64,000 nt of DNA from Fructobacillus papyrifericola (GTDB lineage Bacteria; Bacillota; Bacilli; Lactobacillales; Lactobacillaceae), in the NCBI RefSeq assembly GCF_018437235.1, contig NZ_JAAMFJ010000002.1, positions 124,001-188,000 on the forward strand, given 5' to 3'. The notes under the pieces were generated by a model. The model had not been told where the DNA came from. It saw only the letters and a program-made list of their open reading frames with translations, and did not search any database. The translations under genes were made by a program, and so were the position numbers. This document shows, in pieces, positions 48,620 through 58,588 of this stretch (within the stretch, counting starts at the first letter, position 1; each line of letters opens with the position of its first letter).

Positions 48620-49328
48620 AGGGCTTGTCCAGTGATTTTCCATGCTGCGCCTTTTCCCAATTGAGTTCGGCTTGGGTCTTGCGCAAGTAGGCCGGTGTTA
48701 AGTTGGCGACGTCTTGGACCGGTTGATTGGTTGCAATCAAGTCAACCAGGCCAGTTCCCGTTGGTAGTGCGGCTTCTTCAGGCAAAATGGTCAACGGTTG
48801 GCGGCCTAATTCTTCTTCGATGGCCTCTTTAAAATGACCGCCGTCACCGACAACGACGACCGGTTCGTTCATCTGCGCAATCAGTGGCAAGACTTCGTCA
48901 ATCGGGTAATGGCCGTCTTCTAAGACGACTTTGTCAGCCAGGTAAGCCCCGGCAAAAACGTTCTCGTTGCGGGCGTCAAAAAGTGCCAAGACAATGGCCT
49001 TGGTTGGCTTTGCCAGCTGGACCTGACGGGCCAGGGCCTGCAGGGAAGAAATGGCGTAAAGCGGCTTTTTCAGCGTGTCCGCAAGCACCTTTCCAACCGT
49101 CAAACCGATGCGCAGGCCGGTAAAGGACCCGGGACCCTTGGCAACGGCGATTTGGTCGATGTCTTGGAGCTGCCAGTTTTGTTCTGCTAAGAGGCGCTTG
49201 GCTGCTGGTAAGAGGTCAACCGAATGGTTTTTGGGCTTATCGGTTTGAAAGGAACCGACAACTTGACCGTTTTCAAAAAGTGCCACTAAAAGTGGTTGGT
49301 TACTTGTATCAATTGCCAAAACTTTCAT
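48603..49328 (-). CDS. tsaB: t6A partner protein TsaB
   Basis: A 241-residue protein; the start at 49328 has TGGAGG upstream. The ASKHA fold shows MKVLAIDTSNQPLLVAL, then AKGPGSFTGLRIGLTVGK at about residues 65-82, the TsaB signature. It pairs with TsaD for t6A formation. It opens the tsaB-rimI-rimI-tsaD operon. Confidence 0.94.
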   Translation of the reverse strand: MKVLAIDTSNQPLLVALFENGQVVGSFQTDKPKNHSVDLLPAAKRLLAEQNWQLQDIDQIAVAKGPGSFTGLRIGLTVGKVLADTLKKPLYAISSLQALARQVQLAKPTKAIVLALFDARNENVFAGAYLADKVVLEDGHYPIDEVLPLIAQMNEPVVVVGDGGHFKEAIEEELGRQPLTILPEEAALPTGTGLVDLIATNQPVQDVANLTPAYLRKTQAELNWEKAQHGKSLDKPYVFEV

Positions 49329-49387
49329 AGGGCCTCCACACGCACTGGGCTTTTCTTTTATTTTACTAAACGAGGACTTCATTTCAA

Positions 49388-49410
49388 ATAAAAAAACCGC
49401 TCAGCGCGGT
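49388..49410 (-). terminator. Terminator after ptsH
   Basis: ACCGC/GCGGT hairpin with T-run on the minus strand (TTTTTTTATTT). Confidence 0.75.
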
Positions 49411-49438
49411 CTTTTCTAATCGAGGGTTCGAACCGGTC

Positions 49439-49708
49439 TTACTTGACCAAACCTTCGTTCTTCATCACAGTCGAAACAGCTTGGATGGCATCCTTCGCGT
49501 CGTCGCCATCGGCCTTGATCGTTACGTCTGCGCCATGGCCAACACCAAGTGACATCACACCCATAATGGACTTCAAGTTGACTTCCTTACCTTGGTAAGA
49601 GAGCGTCACTTCGGCGGCAAACTTTGAAGCTGCCTGTACCAAGAGAGTGGCTGGACGAGCGTGAATACCCGTTTCTGAAATGATGTTAAATTCTTTTGTT
49701 TCTGCCAT
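49439..49708 (-). CDS. ptsH: Phosphocarrier protein HPr
   Basis: An 89-residue HPr. The phosphoacceptor His16 is in GIHARPAT and the regulatory Ser47 in [12 protein letters not shown], both intact. HPr passes phosphate from enzyme I to sugar permeases, and as HPr-Ser-P it is the CcpA corepressor. AAGGAG lies before the start. No ptsI is next to it: sua5 lies upstream and a terminator downstream. This is unusual, since ptsH and ptsI normally form an operon. Confidence 0.94.
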   Translation of the reverse strand: MAETKEFNIISETGIHARPATLLVQAASKFAAEVTLSYQGKEVNLKSIMGVMSLGVGHGADVTIKADGDDAKDAIQAVSTVMKNEGLVK

Positions 49709-49778
49709 GTTCTTTCTCCTTTTGGAAAAGTCTTATCATCGATTTAAGTTTATCAAAGCGCTTACAAAATAGCAAGGA

Positions 49779-50804
49779 TTATTCGCTTGCAGGCCCTTGA
49801 AACAGTCTACCGCCGGACGCTTTGGCTAGTCGATTGTTGTAGGCCTTGCCCAAGCCGATTTCTGGCATCGATTGGACGTAGATGGTGTCAACGGTCTTAT
49901 CGTCATCAAAGTAACGCAAGCCGGCAAAGAGGTTTTCGGAAGCCTGTTCCAGACTTTCACCCAAGGACCAAGACGGCTGCTCCTTGTTTTTCAACTCGCT
50001 TAGCAGGGCCTCATCGGCCATTACCGCATCTGCTGGCCCCAGCTTTTCCTGCAGGTCAAACCAGTCCAGTGGGTCAAAGACCAAAACGTCCTTGTCCGGT
50101 GCATAGTGCCGGTATTTCATCCCCGGCGCCTTTGGCGTCTGGTCAGCGGCCAGGGCCTTCTTACTGGTCCCATCAACAACTGTTTGACCCAGTGACCGAC
50201 TCAGCTCCTCTTCGGTCACTGCCCCCGTCCGCAAAATAGTTGGAACTGAAGCAGTCAAATCAATGACCGTGGATTCAACGCCAATCTGGGTTGGCCCGTC
50301 GTCTAGAATGCCTGCTATCTTGCCCGCCATGTCGTGTTTGACGTGGGCGGCCGTCGTTGGCGATGGCTTTCCAGAGGTATTAGCCGAAGGACCAACGATT
50401 GGAAAGCCGGCCTGCCGAATCAACTCACGGGTTGGTTCGTTTTTAGGCATGCGGATGGCAGCCGTTTGCAAGCCACCGGTCACAAGCATCGAAACCATCC
50501 CCTCCTTAATCGGCAGAATCATCGTCAAAGAACCCGGCCAAAAGTCGGCCATCAACTTTCGGGCCTGATTGGTCACCATAACGAAGGGCTCGATTTGCTC
50601 CTCGTCACCAACCGTCATGATGAGCGGATTATCGGCCGGCCGGCCCTTGGCAGCAAAGACTTTCTTCACCGCTTCTTCGTTGGTGGCGTCAGCCCCCAAG
50701 CCGTAAACCGTCTCGGTTGGAAAGGCAACCACTTCACCGGCCCGCAAGAGCTCGGCGGCCGCCTTGATGTCTTCATTTTGATTGTTAAAGTGTTTCGTTT
50801 GCAT
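49779..50804 (-). CDS. Threonylcarbamoyl-AMP synthase (Sua5 type)
   Basis: A 341-residue enzyme with the YrdC/TsaC domain at residues 1-205 (AFPTETVYGLGADATN, GPSANTSGKPSPTTA) and a C-terminal Sua5 domain (about 225-335, with APGMKYRHYAP). It makes threonylcarbamoyl-AMP from Thr, bicarbonate and ATP, the substrate of TsaBDE. It is last in the tdk-prfA-prmC-sua5 run and overlaps prmC by 20 bases. Confidence 0.93.
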   Translation of the reverse strand: MQTKHFNNQNEDIKAAAELLRAGEVVAFPTETVYGLGADATNEEAVKKVFAAKGRPADNPLIMTVGDEEQIEPFVMVTNQARKLMADFWPGSLTMILPIKEGMVSMLVTGGLQTAAIRMPKNEPTRELIRQAGFPIVGPSANTSGKPSPTTAAHVKHDMAGKIAGILDDGPTQIGVESTVIDLTASVPTILRTGAVTEEELSRSLGQTVVDGTSKKALAADQTPKAPGMKYRHYAPDKDVLVFDPLDWFDLQEKLGPADAVMADEALLSELKNKEQPSWSLGESLEQASENLFAGLRYFDDDKTVDTIYVQSMPEIGLGKAYNNRLAKASGGRLFQGPASE

Positions 50805-51777
50805 TCAATTTCACTCGAATCATTCGATCTAGGCCAGACAGGTCCTGTTTCAAATCAACTTGGGCCCCTGGCAGGGCATCTTCAAATACTTTGACGAGAG
50901 CCGGCCCCTGGTCGTAGCCAATCTCAAAGTAGGCCCGACCATTTTCGTTCAAATGGTCTTCCAGCTGAAGGGCCATTCGTTCATATAAAGCCAAACCCTC
51001 GTGATCGGCATAGAGGGCCAAATCCGGCTCATAGGCAACCACCGATTCGTCCATTTCAGCCTGCCCATCCCGCCTAATGTAGGGCGGGTTGGACACGATG
51101 ATGTCAAAGCGTTGGTTGGCAAAGGCTGCCAGCAGGTCCGACTCGACCAAGTCAACTTGCTCAGTCAAATCGAGTCGCTTCCGGTTCTCCCAGCATACGG
51201 CCAAGGCCTCCCTCGAAATATCAGCCGCCGTTACCTTCAGCCTGGAAGCCTCCCCTGCCAAAGTCAAGGCAATTGCACCTGAACCAGTTCCAACATCTAA
51301 AAGGCTCGGCCGATCGACTAAGAACGGCTCTTTTTTCAAGTCTTTTAGAACCCAGTCCACCAAGAGCTCCGTTTCCGGCCTTGGAATCAAGACCCGCTCA
51401 TCAACGAGAAAGTCCCGACCGTAAAAGGGCGCTTCGCCAAGCAGGTACTGGGCTGGCCGGCCCTTCAAAAGGCCAGCAATCCAGGTCGGCCAGCGTTCAG
51501 CCAGCCAGTCTGGCATGGTTCGGGTCAAATTAGCCCGGAGCATGCCGTAGTTGACTTTTAAAGCACCGGTCAAGAGAAAGTCGATGTTATCAAGCGACTC
51601 CCCCTCATCAAGACCGGCAGCCGTCAATTCGGCCAGTGCCCATTTTCGTGCTTCCAACAGGGCAATCTTGGGCTGCTTGGCAGAAGCAGCGTGGGCTGAC
51701 CGGCCAGCCCAGTAATCAAAACGGCCCTTGCCAACCTCGTTTAGTTCCGGCAGACTTCTTTTTTCTTCTTCAACCAT
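50785..51777 (-). CDS. prmC: Release-factor glutamine methyltransferase PrmC
   Basis: A 330-residue SAM-dependent methyltransferase with motif I LLDVGTGSGAIALTLA (about residues 161-176) and the catalytic NPPY in DIIVSNPPYIRR. It methylates Gln of the GGQ motif in PrfA. It follows prfA directly (TAATG overlap). The N-terminus is about 35-40 residues longer than usual, with SLPELNEVGKGRFDYWAGR before the normal start of the fold; it may be real because the start is coupled to prfA. Confidence 0.93.
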   Translation of the reverse strand: MVEEEKRSLPELNEVGKGRFDYWAGRSAHAASAKQPKIALLEARKWALAELTAAGLDEGESLDNIDFLLTGALKVNYGMLRANLTRTMPDWLAERWPTWIAGLLKGRPAQYLLGEAPFYGRDFLVDERVLIPRPETELLVDWVLKDLKKEPFLVDRPSLLDVGTGSGAIALTLAGEASRLKVTAADISREALAVCWENRKRLDLTEQVDLVESDLLAAFANQRFDIIVSNPPYIRRDGQAEMDESVVAYEPDLALYADHEGLALYERMALQLEDHLNENGRAYFEIGYDQGPALVKVFEDALPGAQVDLKQDLSGLDRMIRVKLNANETL

Positions 51778-52856
51778 TAGTCTTCGTTCAAGGCAGCCAA
51801 CTTGGCTGTCTGTTCGGCCAGAACCAGAGCGTCGATAATCTCGCCCAAGTCTCCGGCAATGATTCGGTCCAACTTGTTCAAAGTTAGGCCGATTCGGTGG
51901 TCGGTCACCCGGTTTTGTGGATAATTGTACGTCCGAATTCGCTCGGAACGATCCCCGGAACCAACGGCCGTCTTTCGCTGTTCAGCGTATTCGGCCTGGT
52001 TTTCTTGAGCAAAGTGATCGTAGACGCGGGCGTTCAAGACTTTCCAGGCCTTGGCCCGGTTTTGCTGCTGGGAGCGTTCGTCTTGCATGGCAACCGTGAT
52101 GCCGGTTGGTTCGTGGGTCAACCGGATGGCTGAAGACGTCTTGTTAACGTGCTGACCACCAGCCCCAGAGGCACGGTAAACGTCTTCACGCACATCCTTT
52201 GGATCGATCAAGCCATCGGCATCGACCTCTTCGAATTCTGGCATGATACCGACCGTGGCCGTTGAGGTGTGCACCCGGCCCTGCGTTTCGGTCTTTGGCA
52301 CACGCTGCACCCGGTGGGCACCGGATTCAAATTTGAGCTTGGAGAAGACTTTGTCACCAGTGATCATCGCGGCCACTTCCTTGTAACCGCCGACTTCGGT
52401 TGTCGTTTCATCGATGATTTGTAGCTGCCAGCCCTGGTTTTCGGCGTAGCGGCGGTACATGCCAAGCAGATCGGCTGCAAAGAGCGAGGACTCATCCCCA
52501 CCAGCCGCACCACGGATTTCCATGATGATGTTCTTATCATCGTTTTCATCCTTTGGCAGCATCAGAATCTTCAGCTTTTCTTCCAATTCTTCTTTTTCGG
52601 GTTTCAAAGTCGCCAAATCTTCCTTGGCCAAGTCATCCATTTCCGGATCACCCAGCATCGATTCGGCCTCTTCAATGCCGGACACAACGCTTTGATAGCG
52701 CTGGTAAGTCTCGACCGTCTCGCGAATCTGACCGGCTTCTTTAGACAGCTTCATGTAGTTTTGTGAGTCACCCATCACATCCGGATCGGCGAGCATTTGA
52801 TTCAGTTCATCATAGCGGTCAACGACCGATTGAATCTGGGCAAAAATTGGATCCAT
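51777..52856 (-). CDS. prfA: Peptide chain release factor 1
   Basis: A 359-residue class I release factor. The start at 52856 overlaps the tdk stop region. The codon-recognition region and the GGQ tripeptide in [18 protein letters not shown] are intact; GGQ triggers peptide release at UAA and UAG. The partner modifying enzyme, PrmC, is next. A functional RF1 means TAG is a true stop in this organism, so the TAG in the phage Sak4-like gene should end translation. Confidence 0.95.
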   Translation of the reverse strand: MDPIFAQIQSVVDRYDELNQMLADPDVMGDSQNYMKLSKEAGQIRETVETYQRYQSVVSGIEEAESMLGDPEMDDLAKEDLATLKPEKEELEEKLKILMLPKDENDDKNIIMEIRGAAGGDESSLFAADLLGMYRRYAENQGWQLQIIDETTTEVGGYKEVAAMITGDKVFSKLKFESGAHRVQRVPKTETQGRVHTSTATVGIMPEFEEVDADGLIDPKDVREDVYRASGAGGQHVNKTSSAIRLTHEPTGITVAMQDERSQQQNRAKAWKVLNARVYDHFAQENQAEYAEQRKTAVGSGDRSERIRTYNYPQNRVTDHRIGLTLNKLDRIIAGDLGEIIDALVLAEQTAKLAALNED

Positions 52857-53467
52857 TACGCTTCCCCTTGTTTTCTTAGCATGGCCATGTCCGGGTGGTA
52901 CCAGTGGTAACGGCAAACCGGCTTATAGGCTTCGTCGCCCCCGATTTGAATCTGGGCGCCTTCGTACTGTGGCTTGCCATCGGCAAAGCGCAACTGCGTG
53001 GTGGCTTTACGGCCACAAAAAGAACAAATGGTTTTCATCTCGACTAGCTTGTCAGCCATCTCAATCAAGCGCTTGGCCCCTTCAAAGAGTTCGTTAAAGG
53101 CGTCTTGCTTCAAGCCAAAAGTCATCACGGGCAAGCGCAAGGCATCGACCACTTGAGCCAGCTGATCGACCTGTTCCTTCTTTAAGAACTGGGCTTCGTC
53201 GACCAAAACGGCAGCAAGCTGACGGCTGGCGCTCTCTTTTTGAATCATGGCGTAGAGGTCGGCATCGGGTTCAATGACCCGGGCCGGACGCTTCAAACCG
53301 ATTCGAGAGGCAATCATGCCAACGCCGTCCCGGTCGTTAATCATTGGCGTCAAGAGCAAGACTTCCTTGCCCTGTGATTCGTAGTTGTGTGCCACCTTTA
53401 AAATTTCAATGGATTTACCGGAGCCCATTGCTCCGTATTCAAAGTATAACTGTGCCAAAAGACTCAC
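52856..53467 (-). CDS. tdk: Thymidine kinase
   Basis: A 203-residue type II thymidine kinase from GTG 53467. P-loop GAMGSGKS at residues 12-19, [14 protein letters not shown] as DEXX-like box, and zinc residues in CSFCGRKA and CRYHW near the C-terminus. It salvages thymidine to dTMP. The promoter -10 TATAAT with TG extension is at 53493-53498. It heads the prfA-prmC-sua5 run. Confidence 0.93.
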   Translation of the reverse strand: MSLLAQLYFEYGAMGSGKSIEILKVAHNYESQGKEVLLLTPMINDRDGVGMIASRIGLKRPARVIEPDADLYAMIQKESASRQLAAVLVDEAQFLKKEQVDQLAQVVDALRLPVMTFGLKQDAFNELFEGAKRLIEMADKLVEMKTICSFCGRKATTQLRFADGKPQYEGAQIQIGGDEAYKPVCRYHWYHPDMAMLRKQGEA

Positions 53468-53492
53468 CCGTTTTCTCTTTAATATCCTGTCT

Positions 53493-53501
53493 ATTATAGC
53501 A
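53493..53501 (-). promoter_or_regulatory. Promoter of the tdk-prfA-prmC-sua5 run
   Basis: Extended -10 TGCTATAAT (hexamer at 53493-53498) on the minus strand, 26 bases before the GTG start; no clear -35. Confidence 0.6.
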
Positions 53502-53592
53502 ATTTTTGCCCCTTCTGACGATGGCCCAGACCAATTTGTCAAAAAGGGCCTAGGTCGTGGTAAAATAGGTGTTTAGAAAAGGAGGACGGTTC

Positions 53593-54951
53593 ATGTCTTT
53601 GAAAAGCCAATTGGCCAAATTCACGGCCCAATCATCGCACTTTATCCTACGAGACATTCTAAAGCGAGGGGGTACATCCCTACCAGGTAAGCTAGCCGTT
53701 GCCATCGACCCCGACGTCTTGTCGGCCGTTTCGGCCGACTTTGACCTGGTGGTTGTCACGGGAACGAACGGCAAGACGCTGACCACGGCCTTGATTACGC
53801 GGATTTTGAAGGCCGGTGGCTACTCCGTCATCACGAACCCCTCCGGTTCCAACATGGTCCAGGGAATTGCCGGCACGCTCCTCACCACCAAAGTCGAACC
53901 CTCACCAAACGGTAAGAAACCGGTAGCCGTCCTCGAAGTCGATGAGGCCAACGTTTTGTCTCTGACCAAGGCCATCAAGCCTAAGTACTTCGTGTTGACC
54001 AACCTCTTCCGCGATCAGCTGGACCGCTACGGGGAAATCTATTCGACCTATGAAAAGATTATCGACGGGATTCACCAGGCACCCGACGCAACGGTTATCA
54101 CCAACGCCGATTCGCCAATCTTTGCCCGCGGAGACTACCAAAACAAGCGCCTCTACTACGGCTTCGACAACGTGCCGGCCGCAAAGTTTGAGGACCTGAA
54201 GGCGCCGAACAACACCGACGGTATTTTGAGCCCAACAGACCATTCGGTTTTGCACTACAACTTCATTACCTACGCCAACCTGGGCAAGTACTTCTCCGTC
54301 ACCGATACCTTTGTCCGCCCGGCTTTGAACACGGCGGTAACTTCCGTTGATGAATTAACGCCAAAGTTCTCCCGCTTTTCAATTGATGGACAACCCCTGC
54401 GGATCGAAATCGGTGGCCTCTACAACATTTACAACGCCCTGGCCGCCTACACGGTTGGAAAGGCCTTCGGGGTACAGCCCGAAGAGATGAAGACCGCCTT
54501 TGAAGAGAACAAGCAGGTCTTCGGCCGTCAGGAATCTTTGAAGATTGGCGACAAGGACCTGACCATTCTCCTCATCAAAAACCCGGTTGGAACCAACACG
54601 GTGATCGACATGATGCAGACCGAAAAGGACCCCTTCACTCTGCTTGCCATGCTAAACGCCAACTACGCCGACGGCATTGACACCTCCTGGATTTGGGATG
54701 CCGAATTCGAACGCCTGCACGACAGCCAGCTCCAAGCCGTGATGACCGGTGGCGAACGCTACAAGGACATCACCGTCCGCTTGAAGATGGCCGGCTTTGA
54801 TATCAAAGAGACCTTCCCAAAGACCGAAGAAATCATCCAGGCAATCGAAGCCGCTCCGACCGACAAAGTCTACCTGGCCGCCACCTACACGGCCATGCTT
54901 CAGGTTCGGGCCGTTTTGCAAGCCAAAGGCTACATTAAGGAGGAATTCTAA
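53593..54951 (+). CDS. murT: Lipid II isoglutaminyl synthase, MurT subunit
   Basis: A 452-residue Mur-ligase-like protein. The start at 53593 follows GGAGGACGGTTC. ATP site [16 protein letters not shown] at residues 55-70, central ligase domain, and a C-terminal DUF1727 domain with [12 protein letters not shown]. With GatD it amidates D-Glu of lipid II. The inserted zinc ribbon, normally CPKC and CxxC, reads Ser213-Pro-Thr-Asp216 and Ser235-Val-Thr-Asp238, so all four cysteines are lost. The gene overlaps gatD. Confidence 0.94.
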   Translation: MSLKSQLAKFTAQSSHFILRDILKRGGTSLPGKLAVAIDPDVLSAVSADFDLVVVTGTNGKTLTTALITRILKAGGYSVITNPSGSNMVQGIAGTLLTTKVEPSPNGKKPVAVLEVDEANVLSLTKAIKPKYFVLTNLFRDQLDRYGEIYSTYEKIIDGIHQAPDATVITNADSPIFARGDYQNKRLYYGFDNVPAAKFEDLKAPNNTDGILSPTDHSVLHYNFITYANLGKYFSVTDTFVRPALNTAVTSVDELTPKFSRFSIDGQPLRIEIGGLYNIYNALAAYTVGKAFGVQPEEMKTAFEENKQVFGRQESLKIGDKDLTILLIKNPVGTNTVIDMMQTEKDPFTLLAMLNANYADGIDTSWIWDAEFERLHDSQLQAVMTGGERYKDITVRLKMAGFDIKETFPKTEEIIQAIEAAPTDKVYLAATYTAMLQVRAVLQAKGYIKEEF

Positions 54952-55682
54952 TGGCAGACTACACGCTTTCACTCGCCCACCTCTACGGCGACTTAATGAA
55001 CACTTATGGCGATTATGGCAACATCATCGCCCTGCGCTACTACGCCAAGCAAATTGGTGTGGAAATTGACGACAAGCTCGTTTCCTTGAACGATGACTTT
55101 GATCCAAAGGCCTACGACTTTGTCCTCTTTGGCGGTGGCCAAGACTACGAAGAAACGATTGTGGCCAAAGACATGGTCAATAAGAAGGAAGCCCTTCGCG
55201 AATACATCGAAGACGACGGTCCCCTCTTGGCGGTTTGTGGTGGCTTCCAGCTGCTCGGTCACTACATGGAAATGGCCGATGGCACGAAGGTTGACGGCAT
55301 CGGTGTGATGGATCACTACACGACCAACATGACCGACCCTTCCGTCAAAGTCGACAGCGGCACCCGTCTGACTGGTGACATCGTTATCAAGAACAACGAA
55401 ACGGGTGAAACCTACCACGGCTTTGAAAACCACCAAGGCCGCACCTTCTTAGGAAAGGGTGAAAAGGCGCTCGGCACGGTTGTTTCCGGAAAGGGAAACA
55501 ACGGAATGGACCAATCCGAAGGCGTGATTTATCACAACGTCTATGGTTCCTACTTCCACGGCCCCATTTTTACGCGTAACGGGAACCTCGCTAAGCGAGT
55601 CTTAGCAACGGCCCTGAAACGCAAGTACCCTGAAGTTGATTGGACCAAGAAGTTGGAAGCAGTACCCGCTGAAACCTTCTAA
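54951..55682 (+). CDS. gatD: Lipid II isoglutaminyl synthase, GatD subunit
   Basis: A 243-residue class I glutamine amidotransferase. The nucleophile is Cys96 in [11 protein letters not shown], the partner His203 in [12 protein letters not shown]. It releases ammonia from glutamine and passes it to MurT, so D-Glu of peptidoglycan becomes D-isoglutamine. The ATG overlaps the murT stop (TAATG), keeping the two at equal levels. Confidence 0.94.
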   Translation: MADYTLSLAHLYGDLMNTYGDYGNIIALRYYAKQIGVEIDDKLVSLNDDFDPKAYDFVLFGGGQDYEETIVAKDMVNKKEALREYIEDDGPLLAVCGGFQLLGHYMEMADGTKVDGIGVMDHYTTNMTDPSVKVDSGTRLTGDIVIKNNETGETYHGFENHQGRTFLGKGEKALGTVVSGKGNNGMDQSEGVIYHNVYGSYFHGPIFTRNGNLAKRVLATALKRKYPEVDWTKKLEAVPAETF

Positions 55683-55693
55683 GCGTCATCTTA

Positions 55694-55719
55694 AAAAGCA
55701 GCCTTTAACGGCTGCTTTT
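55694..55719 (+). terminator. Terminator after gatD
   Basis: AAAAGCAGCC/GGCTGCTTTT hairpin with T-run. Confidence 0.85.
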
Positions 55720-55749
55720 TATTTTGCATTCCTTTGCTCCAGGAAAATC

Positions 55750-55782
55750 AAAAGACCAGATTCGAATCGAACCCGGTCTTTT
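55750..55782 (-). terminator. Terminator after the APC permease gene
   Basis: AAAAGACC/GGTCTTTT with inner TTCG/CGAA pairing; T-run on the minus strand. Confidence 0.7.
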
Positions 55783-55786
55783 TAAC

Positions 55787-57637
55787 TTACTCTGATAAGT
55801 GGTAGTAATAAGTCGAGATGGAAATGTTATCCATGGCCGACAAAGCCGCCCGCAAACGCAGCGACGACTGGTTGTGCAGAATGTTTTGCCAAGGCTTTTT
55901 AGGCACAAACTGTGGAATGATAACCGTTACCGAGTGGTTGATTTTTTCCGACTGCTTAGAGACCTTTGAAACAAAGCCAACAACCGGCTTCACAATCGAC
56001 CGGTAAGAGGTGTGCACGTCGACGTAGCGGACGTCGCCAAAGTCTTTTCGGAACTGGGCCTGAATCTTTTCTTCCCGCCCCGGATTATCGTCAAAGGAAA
56101 CGTGCATGGCGACGACTTTAGTCGCAATTGACTGGGCGTAGTCAACGGCCTCCGAAGTCACGCGGGTCAGGTTTGAGACCAAGACAATGGCCGTTGCCCC
56201 ATCGTATTCGTGACGCACCGAACCAACGTTTTTAACGTACTGTAAGCGGAGCTGACGAGCAATTGCTTCATAGTGCCGACGAATCTTGAAGAAGACAAAC
56301 ATGACCAAAGGCATAATCAAAAGATATGGCCAAACGTGGTTGAGCCGGGTCACGAAAAGGACCACAACCAAACCAGCCGACATCGCTGCCCCGATAAAGT
56401 TAATGATGGACTTAACCCACCAGTAAGGTTCCTCGTGCCGGTTGCGCTTCCAGTGAACAATCATGCCAGACTGTGAAAGGGTAAAGGGAACAAAAACCCC
56501 AACGGCGTATAGCGGAATCAAGTTATCCGTATTGCCGTGGAAGATAACCGTCAACAGCATTGCCCCAATGGAGAGGGACAAAATCCCGTTGGAATAACCC
56601 AAACGGTCCCCCTTATCCAAATAAAGGTGGGGCAAGTACTTGTCCTTTGCCAGGTTCACGGCCAGCATTGGAAAGGCGGAGAACCCGGTGTTGGCAGCCA
56701 CTGCCAAAATCAAGGCCGTGGCCAATTGGACCAAGTAGAAGAAGAGGTTGTGGCCACCAAAGGTTTCAGCAGCAATCTGTGACAGCACCGTTGAGTGGGC
56801 ATTTGGCTGAATGCCATACCAGTAGGACAGGAAGGTAATGCCGAGGAAGAAGAAGGCCAAGACACCGGCCATCATCGTCAAAGTCGTTGCCGCATGCTTT
56901 TCCTTTGGTTCCTTAAAGTTTGGTACCGCGTTAGAGATTGCTTCCACACCGGTCAAGGATGAGGAACCCGAAGACAGAGCACGGAGGAAGAAAATCACCG
57001 TTAAGCCGGAAAAGTCCGTGCCGATTTTAGCTGCCTGGTGGGCAGGAATGCCTCCGGTTGCAGCCTGAATCAATCCCCAAACAATGGTGATGGTCATGAC
57101 CAGGATGAAGAAGTAAACCGGCACCATCAAGAAGTTGGCCGATTCACGAAGGCCACGAAGGTTCAAAGCCGTCAAAATCAAAATCGTCATCAAAGACAAG
57201 GGAACGGCAAAGTGCAGCAAGGCGGGAACCGCTGCCGTAATGGCATCAGCGGCAGCCGAAGCAGAAACCGCCACCGTTAACATGTAGTCAACGAGCAGGG
57301 AACCACCGGCAATCAGGCCGGCCTTTGCCCCCCAGTTTTGGCTGGCTACCGTATAGGCGCCTCCTCCGTTGGGATAGGCTTTAATGATCTGCCGATAGGA
57401 CAAAACGATTGCTGCCAGCAAAACTAAAATAATCATGGCGATTGGCAGTTGCAGCCAAAGAGCCATTGCCCCAGCCGTAATCAGAACGGTGGTAATCGAC
57501 TCCGTTCCGTAGGCAACGGACGAAAGGGCATCCGATGAAAGGAGGGCCAAAGCCTTAGACTTGGTCAGCGATTGACCCGCCGCCTCCGAACTCTTCAAGG
57601 GTTTTCCAATAATGACGCGCTTCAGGTTTCGAAACAT
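55787..57637 (-). CDS. APC-superfamily permease with cytosolic tail
   Basis: A 616-residue transporter with 12 membrane helices up to about residue 445. The first unwound helix reads SSVAYGTESITTVL, then YRQIIKAYPNGGGAYTVASQ, and GFSAFPMLAVNLAKD in the middle, as in APC amino acid or KtrA-like permeases. The C-terminal 170 residues are hydrophilic, include HVSFDDNPGREEKIQ, and look like a USP/DUF-like regulatory domain. Substrate is probably an amino acid or potassium; not decided. Confidence 0.88.
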   Translation of the reverse strand: MFRNLKRVIIGKPLKSSEAAGQSLTKSKALALLSSDALSSVAYGTESITTVLITAGAMALWLQLPIAMIILVLLAAIVLSYRQIIKAYPNGGGAYTVASQNWGAKAGLIAGGSLLVDYMLTVAVSASAAADAITAAVPALLHFAVPLSLMTILILTALNLRGLRESANFLMVPVYFFILVMTITIVWGLIQAATGGIPAHQAAKIGTDFSGLTVIFFLRALSSGSSSLTGVEAISNAVPNFKEPKEKHAATTLTMMAGVLAFFFLGITFLSYWYGIQPNAHSTVLSQIAAETFGGHNLFFYLVQLATALILAVAANTGFSAFPMLAVNLAKDKYLPHLYLDKGDRLGYSNGILSLSIGAMLLTVIFHGNTDNLIPLYAVGVFVPFTLSQSGMIVHWKRNRHEEPYWWVKSIINFIGAAMSAGLVVVLFVTRLNHVWPYLLIMPLVMFVFFKIRRHYEAIARQLRLQYVKNVGSVRHEYDGATAIVLVSNLTRVTSEAVDYAQSIATKVVAMHVSFDDNPGREEKIQAQFRKDFGDVRYVDVHTSYRSIVKPVVGFVSKVSKQSEKINHSVTVIIPQFVPKKPWQNILHNQSSLRLRAALSAMDNISISTYYYHLSE

Positions 57638-57695
57638 GGTTTCTCTCCAAAATTTTCTCTTAATAGAATCCTATTGTACCGCTTTTAAATTTAGA

Positions 57696-57730
57696 AAAAA
57701 AGGACTTTTCTAGAAGAGAAAAGTCCTTTT
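57696..57730 (-). terminator. Terminator after the MTHFR-like gene
   Basis: GGACTTTTC pairs with GAGAAAAGTCC (one bulge) between A- and T-rich flanks. It is close to the stop of the MTHFR-like gene on the right and the start of the APC gene on the left. Confidence 0.65.
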
Positions 57731-57750
57731 GACGCCTCTTTTAAAAGTTC

Positions 57751-58509
57751 TTACTTATTTGGCAAAGTGAAAAAATGAAAGGCGGAAAAGCCAGCCTGTA
57801 AGAGTGCTTTTTCCACAAGTTGCCCCTGTTCACGCGCATTTTTTTGAAAAGCAGTCGGAACAAAGAGACCGAGCCTTTCTCGAGCAAAGGCCAGCTGACC
57901 CTCGCTCGGATTTTGCAGCATCCCGACCGTCACCGGTGGAAGGAGGCGCTTTTTTGATTCAACCGACCGCTTTAAATCCAACAAGGGCTCTTTTGCAAAG
58001 GTAACCTGACTAATGAAAAAGTCCGCTCCAGCCGCCTGCTTTGCCAAAAAATTCCGCAACAGAGCCTCCTGATCCGGCTTTGTCGGATCAACCGTCGCCG
58101 CTAGGCAAAGGCTGTCCCCGCCCGCTTTTTTCAAGGCCGTGAGTAAGTCCACAGCCGAAGCAAAACCTTCCTCTTCCAAGCGAAAGTCGCCCCCAACCAC
58201 CAAAAAGTTATTCAAGCCTTTTTCTGCTGCTAGTGCCACAAAGGGCAACAGGCTGTCTATGGATAAATCGCCCGCCCGCAGGTGAACCAACACCGGCAAG
58301 CCATGTTTTTCCTGGAGCCTTTCGGCTAATCCCAGCAAGTCCAGCCATTCTGCTTTGCTGCGCGCCTGGTTGACCAATGAGAAATAGGCCCAGTTTAAAG
58401 AGCCTTCCGAAAGGCCTTCAAGGAGCACTTTTTCAGCCTGTTTGCTGCTGAGTTCCTTTGAATAAACCGGCTTTTTATCGCTCTTTAAAATATCAATAAT
58501 CTTCTTCAT
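57751..58509 (-). CDS. Methylenetetrahydrofolate reductase-like protein
   Basis: A 252-residue protein from the ATG at 58509. It has the TIM-barrel pattern of MTHFR: LVHLRAGDLSIDSLL for the HLTCRDRN strand, NFLVVGGDFRLEEE for the LRGD strand, and AAGADFFISQVTF for the GADFFITQLFF strand. The enzyme reduces methylene-THF to methyl-THF for methionine synthesis. It is shorter than MetF (about 290-300), and key acidic and Asp residues in the LRGD position differ, so activity is uncertain. Confidence 0.7.
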   Translation of the reverse strand: MKKIIDILKSDKKPVYSKELSSKQAEKVLLEGLSEGSLNWAYFSLVNQARSKAEWLDLLGLAERLQEKHGLPVLVHLRAGDLSIDSLLPFVALAAEKGLNNFLVVGGDFRLEEEGFASAVDLLTALKKAGGDSLCLAATVDPTKPDQEALLRNFLAKQAAGADFFISQVTFAKEPLLDLKRSVESKKRLLPPVTVGMLQNPSEGQLAFARERLGLFVPTAFQKNAREQGQLVEKALLQAGFSAFHFFTLPNK

Positions 58510-58588
58510 TGGCTGTTCTTTCACTGTTAAAAATCAAGTAGACCAATTTAATGATCTGTGCTAAAATAAGGGCAACTGGAGGTGAATT

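Noticed and set aside
49787-50239. 150-residue plus-strand frame over sua5
   Set aside because: Arg/Pro/Ser-rich product typical of a shadow of a real gene on the other strand.
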